This document shows, one piece after another, positions 30,243 to 39,095 of a stretch of 42,291 nucleotides of DNA. Position 1 is the first letter of the stretch. Each line of letters begins with the position of its first letter. Made by a program: the position numbers and the translations under genes. Below the pieces are notes generated by a model. It had not been told where the DNA came from and searched no databases. It saw only the letters and a list, made by a program, of their open reading frames with translations. The stretch lies in IMG/VR virus record IMGVR_UViG_3300049255_000012, positions 1 through 42,291 of that record, one strand, 5' to 3'. The stretch is from a virus.

Positions 30243-32137
30243 GCTGCGATCTCCAAGGTGTTGAGGACTGTTGTTACTTCTTTCTCGGCAAGCTTCGCAA
30301 ACTCGCGCTCCTGCCATTGCTTAGCAAGCTCGTTGATTGCTGGAAGCAAATCGGACGCCGGCATTTTTTCGATCAGGTCGATCACGCGCTCTCGATTGGT
30401 CCGGCAGTGATCCTCGGCCCAGTTTTCCGAGAGCTTGCGCATGAGGACTTCATTCGACGATGTCATCTCGCCGAGCTGCTCGCCGAGCGCGATCATCGGA
30501 TCAAGCATGGCGTTAGCGCACAATGGCTGGTGAGAGACATAGAAGCTCTCAACCTGTTTCCGGAAGTCGCCGACGTCGCGATCCTTCGCGCATTTTTTGG
30601 CGATACGGTCGACAAACTTCGCCTCCTTGGTGAGCAAGTCGCCGATCTGCCGCTCAAAGATGCGCGTGTAAGCTTTGCGCGTGCGGATCAAGAACAACTT
30701 GTCGGGCTCGTGGCGCATGTCAAACTCGATCATGTCCATTGCAAAGCGCTTGCCTGGTGGCTTCTTGCCGGGCTGCGTGTTGACCGGTGCGCCTCCGGGT
30801 GCGTCGCCTTGTCCGGCCGGTTGCGGTGCTTGGACTGGCTGAGTCGTTGGGACTTGGATCAAGCCGCCGGGTCCAGGTGCCGGCAACGGTTGCGGATCTT
30901 CTTTTTCTTCGCTCGCGTCGACCATGTTCGTCGGCTGCCAGTAGATCTCGCCCGCGCCGTCCGGTATCGGGTTGAGGTGCTCGATCTCGCGGACGTCGTC
31001 GGCAGAATAGAAGCCCCATTGCCGACCGATCGCATACGAGGTAAAGCGCGTCGCCGTGTCAGCTCTCAACAAGCCGTTGAGGTCATAGCGAATAAAGTAG
31101 CCTTTCTTCCGCTCAAACGGCGTGAGCAATTGGAAATTCATCGCCGCTTCGAATCTGCGCGCCTCGGGGAACACGGTCAACCGAACAAACTCTAGCGCCT
31201 GTTGCTCCATGTTGGAGAAAGTTGCGTTATTCATCGCTCCGAGCATATGTTGCGGCAGGTTGAACCACCGAGCAATGTCGATCACTCCCGCGCCTTCCTG
31301 TTCAATAAACTGGGCATCGGCAGGCGCGACGGTCAATTGCTTGAAGGTCATATTTTCTTCAAGGATCGCGACCTTGCCGGCGTTCTCGGCTCCTGCATAA
31401 GTCGCTTGCCAGGACTCGCGCAAACGCTCGGCGGCTGGTTTGGAAAGGTTGCCCGGATGCTCCAAGAGCCCAGCCGGTCGCGCTTGGTTGCGGAAGAAAT
31501 GCGAGCCAAATTTTTGCATCTGCATTTGGCGATCGACGTCGTGTCGAGCCATCTGAATCGTGCTCAGACCATAGACGCCGTCCTCGCTCCGATTCTTTAT
31601 ATGTAGTACGTTTGCTCTCGGGAAGTCATGATAGACGCCGTGCATGTCCGCGACCTTGTAGTACAGGACGCCTGTCGCGATGTCGCGGATCGCGATCACT
31701 CGTTCAGGATGCAAGAGGACAAGCTTGTCGATCGAGCCATCCGGATTGATGTACTTGAGAGCGTAGCAATTACCTCTCAGGTGGAGATGCCCGACCATGG
31801 CCTCGAGAAATTGGAAAGTGTCCATTTCCTGATTCACGCCAAAGGCCAGGATTTGATAAAGCGGATGATCGGTCGCTTCGCTCTTGGCGCCTTTCTTGTC
31901 CTTCTTGTAGATCTTCAAAGGCAAAGACGCGAGCGTCCGCGAGTGTATGCCGACCGCTTGGTAAACAGCGCTGATCGTCTGAGCTGTTACCGGTGTGACG
32001 TTCTCGACGGTATCGCCCATGCCACCGAGCCATTGCAGAAAGACGCTTGCAATCTGCGGATCGCTCATTGGAACGCCCGAGAATTGCATTACCGATCGGA
32101 CAACCTTGCCGATGATTTTTTGGATAACGTTTGCCAT
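30239..32137 (-). CDS. portal protein
   Basis: The 632-residue protein follows the terminase (TGATG) and precedes the protease, and its core (AVYQAVGIHSRTLASLPLKIYK, HLRGNCYALKYINPDGSIDKLVLLHPERV, ENMTFKQLTVAPADAQFIE, WGFYSADDVREIEHLNPI) is that of HK97-family portals. The dodecameric portal is the DNA entry pore. A Pro/Gln-rich linker (about 430-480) and a helical domain of about 150 residues are added after the usual core. Confidence 0.9.
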   Translation of the reverse strand: MANVIQKIIGKVVRSVMQFSGVPMSDPQIASVFLQWLGGMGDTVENVTPVTAQTISAVYQAVGIHSRTLASLPLKIYKKDKKGAKSEATDHPLYQILAFGVNQEMDTFQFLEAMVGHLHLRGNCYALKYINPDGSIDKLVLLHPERVIAIRDIATGVLYYKVADMHGVYHDFPRANVLHIKNRSEDGVYGLSTIQMARHDVDRQMQMQKFGSHFFRNQARPAGLLEHPGNLSKPAAERLRESWQATYAGAENAGKVAILEENMTFKQLTVAPADAQFIEQEGAGVIDIARWFNLPQHMLGAMNNATFSNMEQQALEFVRLTVFPEARRFEAAMNFQLLTPFERKKGYFIRYDLNGLLRADTATRFTSYAIGRQWGFYSADDVREIEHLNPIPDGAGEIYWQPTNMVDASEEKEDPQPLPAPGPGGLIQVPTTQPVQAPQPAGQGDAPGGAPVNTQPGKKPPGKRFAMDMIEFDMRHEPDKLFLIRTRKAYTRIFERQIGDLLTKEAKFVDRIAKKCAKDRDVGDFRKQVESFYVSHQPLCANAMLDPMIALGEQLGEMTSSNEVLMRKLSENWAEDHCRTNRERVIDLIEKMPASDLLPAINELAKQWQEREFAKLAEKEVTTVLNTLEIAA

Positions 32138-33774
32138 CAGACCGCTATTAGCCCCCTGTCGTTGTATACGCTTCCGCCGTCCTCGTCGTTGCGGCATAAC
32201 GCCGACGCCATGATCAGACTCACGGGTCCGTCGATCCTGTTACTGGACTTCGCCTTGTTCGGCTTGATGTTCTCGGCTGGATCTTTGTCGATCACGACGT
32301 TGCTCATCATCCAAGACATAGCGGGATTGCCGTCGTGCTCGTATTGATGCGTCCTGATCATCGTCTCCAAGTCCTTCATCGCCGGCGACATCGACTTGTA
32401 GCCTTGTCTAAACTCAACGACGATCGGCTCCATCTGGATACCGACCCAGCGAGGGCCAAACTCGTCTTTACAGCGCGTTTGCATCATAAGCGAGTTCCAC
32501 GGATCGAAGCCGATGCGCCGGATCTCAAACATGCTTTTCCAAATCAGCAATTGCTGATAGATAAACTCGTAGTCGACGACGTCGCCGGGAATGACATTTA
32601 CCCAGCCTTCTCGACGCCAGGCGTCCCAGTTAACACCGCGCTCAGTCTGAAGGCGCTCGTTATAAGTGCGCTCGGGAAGCCAAAGGACCGTCTTACTCCT
32701 GATCTTTCCTTTCGGCGTCTTGAAACATAGCGTTGCTGCCGTGCAATCCACTTGCTTAGATAGGTCGACGGCGATCCATGCCGGGCATCCTCGGAAGTCC
32801 TCAAGACTATAAAACTCCTTCGCTTGCGCGTTCTTCCAAACGTGGACGGGTAGCCAACTCTCTTTATCGTTTGTCCAGATGTTCAGGTGCAAACGTAGGA
32901 ACGTGTTATAAAACGACGGAATCGAGAGCGCCTTCGCCCATTTTTTCTTTAGATAATCGAGCTTGATACTCGTCCCAAGTCCGGGGTTTGCCTTCGCCCA
33001 GGTCAACGGATCGCCCGGGTCGTCTTTGTCCTTGTCGGCTGCATAGATCTTGCCGTACAAGCCCTCTTCGGTCAGCAAGCCTTGCTGGATCTTGATCACG
33101 CGATCATGTATTTCACCACAAACGCCAAACGGATCGCGACCGGCTGTCGTGATCTGCCCGAGCAACGGCTCACGGCGAGCGCCCATCGCGGTATCGATCA
33201 CATCGAGAAGCAAGCGGTTTTTGTGCGCGTGGATCTCGTCGACGATCGCACCGTTTAGATTCTCGCCGTCCAATGTCTCGCCGTCGCCGGAGACGACAAA
33301 AAAGCGGCTAAACGAGCCCGGGAAGCTGATCGAATTAGTCCCGACATTTGCTCGCCGCCGAAGACCTGGCGCGCTTGTCTTTACCATTTGGCGCGCTGGG
33401 TCAAACACTTTGCGCGCTTGTTCTTCCGTTGTAGCAGCTGCGCAAACGCTCGCTCCTGGCTCACCATCAGCACAAGCAAGGTAAATGCCTACGCCACTAG
33501 ATATGGTGCTCTTGCCGTTCTTCCTCGGGATCTCCAAATAAAACTCGGTGTAACGTCTTAGGCTGGTCTCGGTATGCTTCCAGCCAAAAATGTTGCCGAT
33601 GTCGACTCGCTGCCAATCGTCGAGGTACATCGGACGACCGGCCCATTCCGCTTGGACGTGGCGAAGATAACGCGGAAAAAAGTTGATGACTCTTTCCGCT
33701 TCTTTCAGATCGAAATAAAATTGGCCGTCCGGCGTTTCTTCCTTATCTGCCGGCAGTAGCCTTTCTGCGATCAA
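32137..33774 (-). CDS. terminase large subunit
   Basis: The 545-residue protein has the ATPase Walker A EIPRKNGKST (81-90), Walker B GAIVDE (175-180), then a nuclease domain whose first acidic strand is WIAVDLSKQVDC. It belongs to the HK97/Terminase_1 group. It cuts and pumps DNA into the prohead. Start is TTG within the end of the small-subunit gene (32-bp overlap). Portal follows with a 1-nt overlap. Confidence 0.92.
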   Translation of the reverse strand: MIAERLLPADKEETPDGQFYFDLKEAERVINFFPRYLRHVQAEWAGRPMYLDDWQRVDIGNIFGWKHTETSLRRYTEFYLEIPRKNGKSTISSGVGIYLACADGEPGASVCAAATTEEQARKVFDPARQMVKTSAPGLRRRANVGTNSISFPGSFSRFFVVSGDGETLDGENLNGAIVDEIHAHKNRLLLDVIDTAMGARREPLLGQITTAGRDPFGVCGEIHDRVIKIQQGLLTEEGLYGKIYAADKDKDDPGDPLTWAKANPGLGTSIKLDYLKKKWAKALSIPSFYNTFLRLHLNIWTNDKESWLPVHVWKNAQAKEFYSLEDFRGCPAWIAVDLSKQVDCTAATLCFKTPKGKIRSKTVLWLPERTYNERLQTERGVNWDAWRREGWVNVIPGDVVDYEFIYQQLLIWKSMFEIRRIGFDPWNSLMMQTRCKDEFGPRWVGIQMEPIVVEFRQGYKSMSPAMKDLETMIRTHQYEHDGNPAMSWMMSNVVIDKDPAENIKPNKAKSSNRIDGPVSLIMASALCRNDEDGGSVYNDRGLIAV

Positions 33775-34249
33775 AGTAATTGGTGTCCTCTTTGTCGTCC
33801 GAGCCTTCGCCGCCGCCTGCGGGTAAAGTGAGATGCAAGCCAGATCGAGCGCTCGCGCTCATTCCAAACTTGTGACACAAGGTCGAGATCTGCTTGATCA
33901 GTTGCGACCTGTTGCCCATCGCCGGGTGCTGGTACTTTGCGCCCGCGAGCTTCGACGTGCATACAATGCCTTCTTTCTTAATCGTCGCTTCCGACTTCAA
34001 CATGAGCGCCCACGACTGGCAAAGGATCGCAAATTCCAGCGAGTCGATCTCCTTCAAAAGATTGAGCTTAACTAGCTTTGGCGCGTATTCGTTCCAAACC
34101 TTTTTGGCTTCCGGTAGCAAAAATGCCGGCGGACGGAGATCGACCAAGTCGTCTGGTTGCGGCTCCGACACTGGATCTAGCTTGCGCTTCCCGGCGTTGC
34201 CTTCCAGGATCTTGAGGTTTGTCGGTTTACGTGGTCGTCCGGCTGGCAT
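33743..34249 (-). CDS. terminase small subunit (P27 family)
   Basis: I use ATG 34249; the product then starts MPAGRPRKPTNLKILEGNAGKRKL, the P27 hallmark. The 168 residues recognise phage DNA and feed it to the large subunit. An upstream in-frame start lies inside the previous gene. GGGG sits 8 nt before the ATG. Confidence 0.87.
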   Translation of the reverse strand: MPAGRPRKPTNLKILEGNAGKRKLDPVSEPQPDDLVDLRPPAFLLPEAKKVWNEYAPKLVKLNLLKEIDSLEFAILCQSWALMLKSEATIKKEGIVCTSKLAGAKYQHPAMGNRSQLIKQISTLCHKFGMSASARSGLHLTLPAGGGEGSDDKEDTNYFDRRKATAGR

Positions 34250-34251
34250 CG

Positions 34252-34635
34252 TTAGCCCCCTATTGTTGTCGGCGTCGGTGGCACTATTGACCCAGGCGCG
34301 TACCATGGCATCAGCGCTACCCTGGAATCTTCCGGTTGCGCATGCGTGCCACTTGTTGGATTGCCAAAGACGTCGGTGTTTTGTACCTGATTGATCGTGG
34401 TGCTGATCGCGTCCGCTTGCGCGTATGTGGTCACGCTTTGGAGCTGACAGTCGACCGCGCCATAGCTGCCGTCGCCCATTTCCAGGACAATAAACGGGAA
34501 CGCTCGGATCGTTGCGGGCTGGTAAGATGCGCTCGCGACCGGGTCGGACCAGTCAACGAGGTAATACGATCCCGCTGGTAAACTCGCGACAAACGCGCGG
34601 CTTGGTTGTTCTCTCGGATCGTAAAAGATGATCAT
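34252..34635 (-). CDS. hypothetical protein of the fibre cassette (127 aa)
   Basis: The protein is beta-rich (FVASLPAGSYYLVDWSDP, FPFIVLEMGDGSYGAVD, LQSVTTYAQADAISTTINQV) and Ser/Thr-rich, with a short C-terminal Pro tail. Its start overlaps the Gly-rich gene stop (ATGA). I recognise no family; a fibre chaperone or accessory is possible by position. Confidence 0.5.
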   Translation of the reverse strand: MIIFYDPREQPSRAFVASLPAGSYYLVDWSDPVASASYQPATIRAFPFIVLEMGDGSYGAVDCQLQSVTTYAQADAISTTINQVQNTDVFGNPTSGTHAQPEDSRVALMPWYAPGSIVPPTPTTIGG

Positions 34636-35600
34636 GCGCTTACCTGCGTCGGTCCTATAGTCGCGCCCGCGCCGCCGCTTCCAGCGCTTGCCGCACCATA
34701 GTGAGTGCCACTTCCAGAGCCGCCGGACTCGGTAATCGTCCCAGTATTTGAGAGCGTGCCCGCATACTGGATGTCTATTACGCCACCACCGGAGCCAGCG
34801 CCCGCCGCTGGATAGCTACTACCTGCCCCGCTTCCGCCGGGCTGTCCGAGGCTTTGTATTACAGCGCTCGACCCTATTGTCAGATTGCCGCCGACGCTCA
34901 GCAAAAGCGTTCCGCCGGTGCCGTTCGATCCTGCCGTTCCTGATCCACCGGAGCCAGATCCGCCAGCGCCGCCAGTATTGCCAGCGCCGCCGCCTGAGCC
35001 TTGGTTGCTTCCGCCGCCACCACCCGCGCCACCCGCGCCACAATTAGCGCCGCCTGCCCCGCCAGCCCCGCTAGTCGAAGTGCCCGTATAAGCGCCACCA
35101 CCACCGCCCGAGCCGCCGCCGTAACAGGTACCGGCTGAGCCGTTGCCGCCAGGCCACAGGTCGCTATGATCGGACGAGCTACCAGCGCCACCACCACCGC
35201 CGCCACCACCACCGGTGCCATTGGTTGCCGTCCCACCGCCGGTGCCGGGATTGGTGTTACCGGTTGTCGCGCCTGCGCCGCCGCTTCCGCCAGTCGCGGG
35301 AATCACGTCCACATGCGGGACATGCGAGGTATTGAAATAGGGATTATGCGCGCCTTCGCTCGGTGGCGTCGCGCTGCCGTTGCAAACGACGTTGATCGTA
35401 CCCTGGATATTGCAAGCGCCTTGCACGTAGATGTAGCAGCCCATCGCAGACTGAAGCGTCAATGTCTGCCCGGAATTGACTGTAAGGCTCGTGAATTGCT
35501 TGATCAGCGGGCCGGTCGAGTTGGTATAAGTCGTGTTGCTGCTAATCGTCGCAGCGCCATCACATCCGGTGCCGAAGTTATTATGCCCGTGGTGTCGCAT
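34632..35600 (-). CDS. glycine-rich tail-fibre-like protein
   Basis: After FGTGCDGAATISSNTTY the protein turns into a beta-solenoid-like N-terminal region and then a Gly run (about 110-240, up to nine consecutive Gly) ending in VGGNLTIGSSAVIQSLGQPGGSG. This pattern is common in phage adhesins with polyglycine-type tips. I place the start at ATG 35600, 4 bp after the upstream stop; ribosome-site support is weak. It is probably a receptor-binding or fibre-tip protein. Confidence 0.6.
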   Translation of the reverse strand: MRHHGHNNFGTGCDGAATISSNTTYTNSTGPLIKQFTSLTVNSGQTLTLQSAMGCYIYVQGACNIQGTINVVCNGSATPPSEGAHNPYFNTSHVPHVDVIPATGGSGGAGATTGNTNPGTGGGTATNGTGGGGGGGGGAGSSSDHSDLWPGGNGSAGTCYGGGSGGGGGAYTGTSTSGAGGAGGANCGAGGAGGGGGSNQGSGGGAGNTGGAGGSGSGGSGTAGSNGTGGTLLLSVGGNLTIGSSAVIQSLGQPGGSGAGSSYPAAGAGSGGGVIDIQYAGTLSNTGTITESGGSGSGTHYGAASAGSGGAGATIGPTQVSA

Positions 35601-35604
35601 ACCG

Positions 35605-36096
35605 TTATTCAAGGTACCAATTACTCCCGTCGGACGAGAAGCGGTAAGCATTGAATTGAGCGGTTGCAGTGACCACGCCTGATGCCTGTCCGCTGATTGT
35701 TTGCGAGGATGTCGTATTGAACGTGATCGTGGTGCCACTTCCGGTAAGAATTACGACAATCTCTTGTCCGGCAACGCCGACGGCGGTCGGCAGTGTGCAA
35801 GTGAGCGTCGCCGAGCAGTAATACATATTCTGCGCAACAGCGGTAAAGCTGCTTGATTTGTTGCTTGCGGTAAAGCCACCACCGCCACCACTAGGAGCCG
35901 CCCAGGAGCCATCAGCTCTCAGGAAGTTGGTCGTCCCGCCGCCGGATGCCGGGACAATCCCAGCCGCACCGCTCGTGAAAGTCGGAGGCGTCCCATAAAG
36001 AAGCGTGCCGGTCGCGGTGATGCCGTTAGCAAACTGCCCCGACGATGCTGTCGAAGGTTTGATCGATGTTGACTTCGGGCTGAGACCGCCGAGCAT
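35605..36096 (-). CDS. tail-fibre-like protein with GGTTNFLRADGSW motif
   Basis: The 163-residue protein contains GIVPASGGGTTNFLRADGSWAAP, a motif common in fibre proteins, before a short beta-rich domain with TLPTAVGVAGQEIVVI. TAA of the upstream gene and ATG are separated by 1 base. Likely part of the adsorption apparatus. Confidence 0.62.
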   Translation of the reverse strand: MLGGLSPKSTSIKPSTASSGQFANGITATGTLLYGTPPTFTSGAAGIVPASGGGTTNFLRADGSWAAPSGGGGGFTASNKSSSFTAVAQNMYYCSATLTCTLPTAVGVAGQEIVVILTGSGTTITFNTTSSQTISGQASGVVTATAQFNAYRFSSDGSNWYLE

Positions 36097-36097
36097 T

Positions 36098-36517
36098 TTA
36101 GAAGTCACCGCCAAACGCGAATAGGTTGATCTGTTTTGCGCTTGTCACCGTCACCGGTGCATAAGCGTAGAAGGTCGTCGTCGACTTGATGTCGAGATAC
36201 GGGTTGCCGTAAGCGTCAACCGGTAAGTAAGGGAATTGTGTAGTCTTGAAAGGGAACACCGTCGGAACCGTGTCGAGAGTGCCTGACTGAGCCGGGATCG
36301 AGACGATCCCTAAGTCGTAGTTGGTGGCGGATATGGTGACACCGATCACGATGTCTCGCGCTGAAGTATCGGTCGACGAGACGATCAGCCCCAAGATCCG
36401 CGATCCATTTGTCGCGCCTGTTGCGATCGTTTGCTTCGTTTGACCTGCGGCATTATTGATCGACGCGACCCAGTTTTGGAGCGTTTGAATATAGCCAGGA
36501 AGATTACCCAAAGACAT
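36098..36517 (-). CDS. hypothetical virion-like protein (139 aa)
   Basis: A short protein (SLGNLPGYIQTLQNWVASINNAAG, then ILGLIVSSTDTSARDIVIGV and a final FAFGGDF) with regular beta-strands, resembling small phage decoration or fibre proteins. Coupled to the upstream gene by TAATG. Role unknown. Confidence 0.5.
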   Translation of the reverse strand: MSLGNLPGYIQTLQNWVASINNAAGQTKQTIATGATNGSRILGLIVSSTDTSARDIVIGVTISATNYDLGIVSIPAQSGTLDTVPTVFPFKTTQFPYLPVDAYGNPYLDIKSTTTFYAYAPVTVTSAKQINLFAFGGDF

Positions 36518-36768
36518 TAGAGCCCACCCCCAAGGTATGAAAGCAACGCCGGATCGACCGAGTAAACGATCGTCCGGCTGTTGGTTGAGTCGTCGACCGG
36601 TACACTCCCAGCGCCGGCGAAGTCGATCGTCGTGCGTTGCGTTTGCCCCGTCCCGTTGTTTTGCACGGTGGCGTAGGCTTGCACATACGACGGGTTAACC
36701 ACGTCGCCTGATGTCATCTCGGCGGGCGTGTTATTAGCCCCAACTTTTAACGGCGTCTGGTTTGCCAC
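36517..36768 (-). CDS. hypothetical fibre-cassette protein (83 aa)
   Basis: MANQTPLKVGANNTPAEMTSGDVVNPSYV is Asn/Thr/Gly-rich and ends with a hydrophobic LLSYLGGGL. Its N terminus resembles that of the next upstream gene (VGTNNIPTET versus VGANNTPAEM), suggesting shared attachment motifs. Function unknown. Confidence 0.5.
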   Translation of the reverse strand: MANQTPLKVGANNTPAEMTSGDVVNPSYVQAYATVQNNGTGQTQRTTIDFAGAGSVPVDDSTNSRTIVYSVDPALLSYLGGGL

Positions 36769-36775
36769 TTATCGC

Positions 36776-37285
36776 TTACCTTTGGATCGGAACGATCTGC
36801 AACAGGAAGTCCATTGACGTTGCCGTCGCGGCGACGCCGACTTTCTGCAACAGCGATCCGCTGCCTTGCGCTGGTGCTGTCTGAGTGATAGCGCCCGCGG
36901 TGCCGAGGAAACATTCACCGCCGACGGTCAAACCGGTCAAGCCGGTGATAGCGGGTCCGTTGAACAGATAGACCGAGCCCGATCCAGAGCTTGAAATCGC
37001 AGAAGGCGCATAACCGTGAGCCGGTTTATACGTGGAGTTGTCGGCGTTTCTTACGTTGATCGTCCCGGAGTTGTTCCATTCGCTGATCAGAGCGCCGGCG
37101 GAGATCGCCTCGGATGCCGTTCTCGTCACCGCCGATGATGTCGGCAACATACTTGTGTCGATCAGGCCGGACGAGTTGAGAGCGACGAGCTTGTTGGCGT
37201 CGGCGGAGCCTGCCGAGGTCGTGTTGGGCGTTGTTTCTGTCGGGATGTTGTTTGTTCCGACTGCCAAATATTTGTAGACCGTCAT
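36776..37285 (-). CDS. tail-fibre-like protein (169 aa)
   Basis: The protein starts TVYKYLAVGTNNIPTETTP and then SADANKLVALNSSGLIDTSMLP, a pattern typical of phage fibre collars, and ends with a VGGECFLGTAGAITQTAPAQ segment as in fibre stalks. Likely part of the receptor-binding apparatus. Confidence 0.6.
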   Translation of the reverse strand: MTVYKYLAVGTNNIPTETTPNTTSAGSADANKLVALNSSGLIDTSMLPTSSAVTRTASEAISAGALISEWNNSGTINVRNADNSTYKPAHGYAPSAISSSGSGSVYLFNGPAITGLTGLTVGGECFLGTAGAITQTAPAQGSGSLLQKVGVAATATSMDFLLQIVPIQR

Positions 37286-37300
37286 TGTAAGTTGTCCTCT

Positions 37301-38086
37301 TTAGAGTGCGACCGGTTGCCCCGTGTTGACCACCAACACGGAGCTAGATTTTGCGTATCCGATAAGTTGGCTCCAAACGGCTCCTGAAGCGTTGGGCGTG
37401 GTACTCAACACCCCGTTTAAACCAACAAAGTAAAAGCTGTCTTGCGTCCAAGATCCGCCCGCGACCTCGCCGGCGAATTGGTAATTGATCGTCGCGCCTA
37501 CGAGCCCAGATTGCGAAGCAACGCCGATCACCTTGCCTGCATGAGCGAGGTTTGTTGGGTTGGCCGGATACAATAAACCGCCGATCAAAACGACGGCAGT
37601 ATCTGCGCTTATTGATGTGCCCGCGGTCTCCGATCCGCCGCCGGTCCCCGTGCCTGGCGGTCCCTGATAGCCCACTGTCACGACCGTGATCTCACCGGTG
37701 CCCGAGACGGTGACACCAGATGTAGTGCCGCCGCCCTCGATCGCTCCGTCAAAGGCGTTGTACTCGCCGGAGAGCAATGTCACGACGTCGCCATTAGGGA
37801 AAGTAAAGGTCAGGTCGTATGCGGCCGTCCTGAAGTTGAGCGCGGCTTGTTGCGCGCTCGTCCAAGCCAGGCTCGACGATCCGTTCGGAGGATCAGCGAT
37901 CACGATGCCACTATTGCCGGTGGTCAGCGTTCCGTAAACTGCCGCATTGGCTGAGCGATTCGCGCGGATGATCATCGTCGCGCTACAGCCGGTCAGGTTG
38001 ATCGGGTTTCCGTTCTCGTCATTCCACTGAATGACTCGACGAAATGCATCGCCGAGAACGTTTGCGAAGTCCCATTGACCAGGCAT
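37301..38086 (-). CDS. baseplate/fibre-like protein (261 aa)
   Basis: The N-terminal domain (DFANVLGDAFRRVIQWNDENGNPINLTGCSATMIIRANRSA) looks like a phage upper-baseplate or fibre adaptor domain. It is followed by a collagen-like GYQGPPGTGTGGG and a C-terminal VIGVASQSGLVGATINYQFAGEV domain that recurs in fibre proteins. It starts at the stop of the previous gene (TAATG). Confidence 0.6.
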   Translation of the reverse strand: MPGQWDFANVLGDAFRRVIQWNDENGNPINLTGCSATMIIRANRSANAAVYGTLTTGNSGIVIADPPNGSSSLAWTSAQQAALNFRTAAYDLTFTFPNGDVVTLLSGEYNAFDGAIEGGGTTSGVTVSGTGEITVVTVGYQGPPGTGTGGGSETAGTSISADTAVVLIGGLLYPANPTNLAHAGKVIGVASQSGLVGATINYQFAGEVAGGSWTQDSFYFVGLNGVLSTTPNASGAVWSQLIGYAKSSSVLVVNTGQPVAL

Positions 38087-38715
38087 TAGCTTTGGAGTTC
38101 CTCTTGCACGATGTCGGCCAACTCGCCAACGAAAAGACCGGCTTTGAAAGCGCCTTTTTGGACCAATTTATCGACGATTTTTATGGCTAAATTGCGGTTT
38201 TTTTGTCTCAAATCCGCGTCAAAAGCCGGATTTTCCGGTGAAAAGTCTTGTTTTTTCGGATATTTCTCGCTGCAATCGCAAGTCACCGCACAAAAGAGAC
38301 AAAAGTCGTTTGACGACGCTCGACGCTCCATGCCGAGTAGCTCTTTACCTTCGGCGTCGAAAAGCCGGCTATCGTTCCAGATCATTGTAGCGCCTCCGCA
38401 TAATGCCACCATCAGCGATACCACCAACATTAACGCGAGCTTAAATACCCCCCTTGGCAATTTTGCGGTGGTGCCCTTTGGGCCCAACGCGCGTTCCATC
38501 AGGATTGCGATACAGCGATTAAGACCCCCATACCCCTGGACGCCGAGCCTGTCAGCGTTTGCGCGATCGCTGCCGAATGCAGTCGACCTAAGTTCCGAAA
38601 ACCTGGCGGTGTCATGCTTTGCGGTGTTCATGCCGATCAGCACCCGATCATCCCATACCTGATAGCCGGTTCCCGTGCCAAGGCATCGCCCCTCCCATCG
38701 CTTAATCTTGATCAT
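38086..38715 (-). CDS. hypothetical membrane protein (209 aa)
   Basis: ATG 38715 overlaps the upstream stop (ATGA). The 209 residues include a basic N-terminal domain, one transmembrane segment (about 92-112, LALMLVVSLMVALCGGATM) and a Cys-rich stretch (DFCLFCAVTCDC), then a helical C terminus. No family is known. An ORF on the opposite strand (38111-38662) is a shadow. Confidence 0.5.
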   Translation of the reverse strand: MIKIKRWEGRCLGTGTGYQVWDDRVLIGMNTAKHDTARFSELRSTAFGSDRANADRLGVQGYGGLNRCIAILMERALGPKGTTAKLPRGVFKLALMLVVSLMVALCGGATMIWNDSRLFDAEGKELLGMERRASSNDFCLFCAVTCDCSEKYPKKQDFSPENPAFDADLRQKNRNLAIKIVDKLVQKGAFKAGLFVGELADIVQEELQS

Positions 38716-39095
38716 TTTGCCTTCGGTAGCTCGACGCGCACCTGAAAAGCTTCGGCTACTTCCTCGCCGTCCCAACTACTGATCCTTAGCCAGCAGGTAT
38801 AGACCTTAGATACTGTCACTTCATAGCCACTCGCCTTAAATTCTGCCGCCACGAGGTCGGCATGTGCCCTGGTGAGAAACTTAGCCGAAGCCGAGAAGTC
38901 GCGTTTGACTTGTCGAATCAGGCTATTGCGCTCGTAATCTTGCTCGGTTTCTTCTATAAGTCTCAGGCGCTTGGCTTGTTTCGCTGCAATTGATGCTGCT
39001 GATGGTATGCTCTTGGCGGAACAAACGGGCGTCATGCTCAGCGCTAGCAACGAGGATATGACAATGGTTGAAATAATCTTTTGGATTTTGATCAT
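38712..39095 (-). CDS. putative secreted protein, internal start in the HNH frame
   Basis: An internal ATG with GAGGACC 9 nt upstream begins MIKIQKIISTIVISSLLALSMTPVCSAKS, a clear Sec-type signal peptide with an AxA-like cut. The remaining 100 residues are helical and charged with two pairs of possible Cys. It may be a second product of the HNH frame or the true gene, with HNH ending just before. Function unknown; exported to the envelope. Confidence 0.5.
   Translation of the reverse strand: MIKIQKIISTIVISSLLALSMTPVCSAKSIPSAASIAAKQAKRLRLIEETEQDYERNSLIRQVKRDFSASAKFLTRAHADLVAAEFKASGYEVTVSKVYTCWLRISSWDGEEVAEAFQVRVELPKAK

Noticed and set aside
30317-31195. 292-codon plus-strand frame
   Set aside because: Antisense to portal; no ribosome site.
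38111-38662. 183-codon plus-strand frame
   Set aside because: Antisense shadow of the 38086-38715 gene; no ribosome site and no neighbours on that strand.
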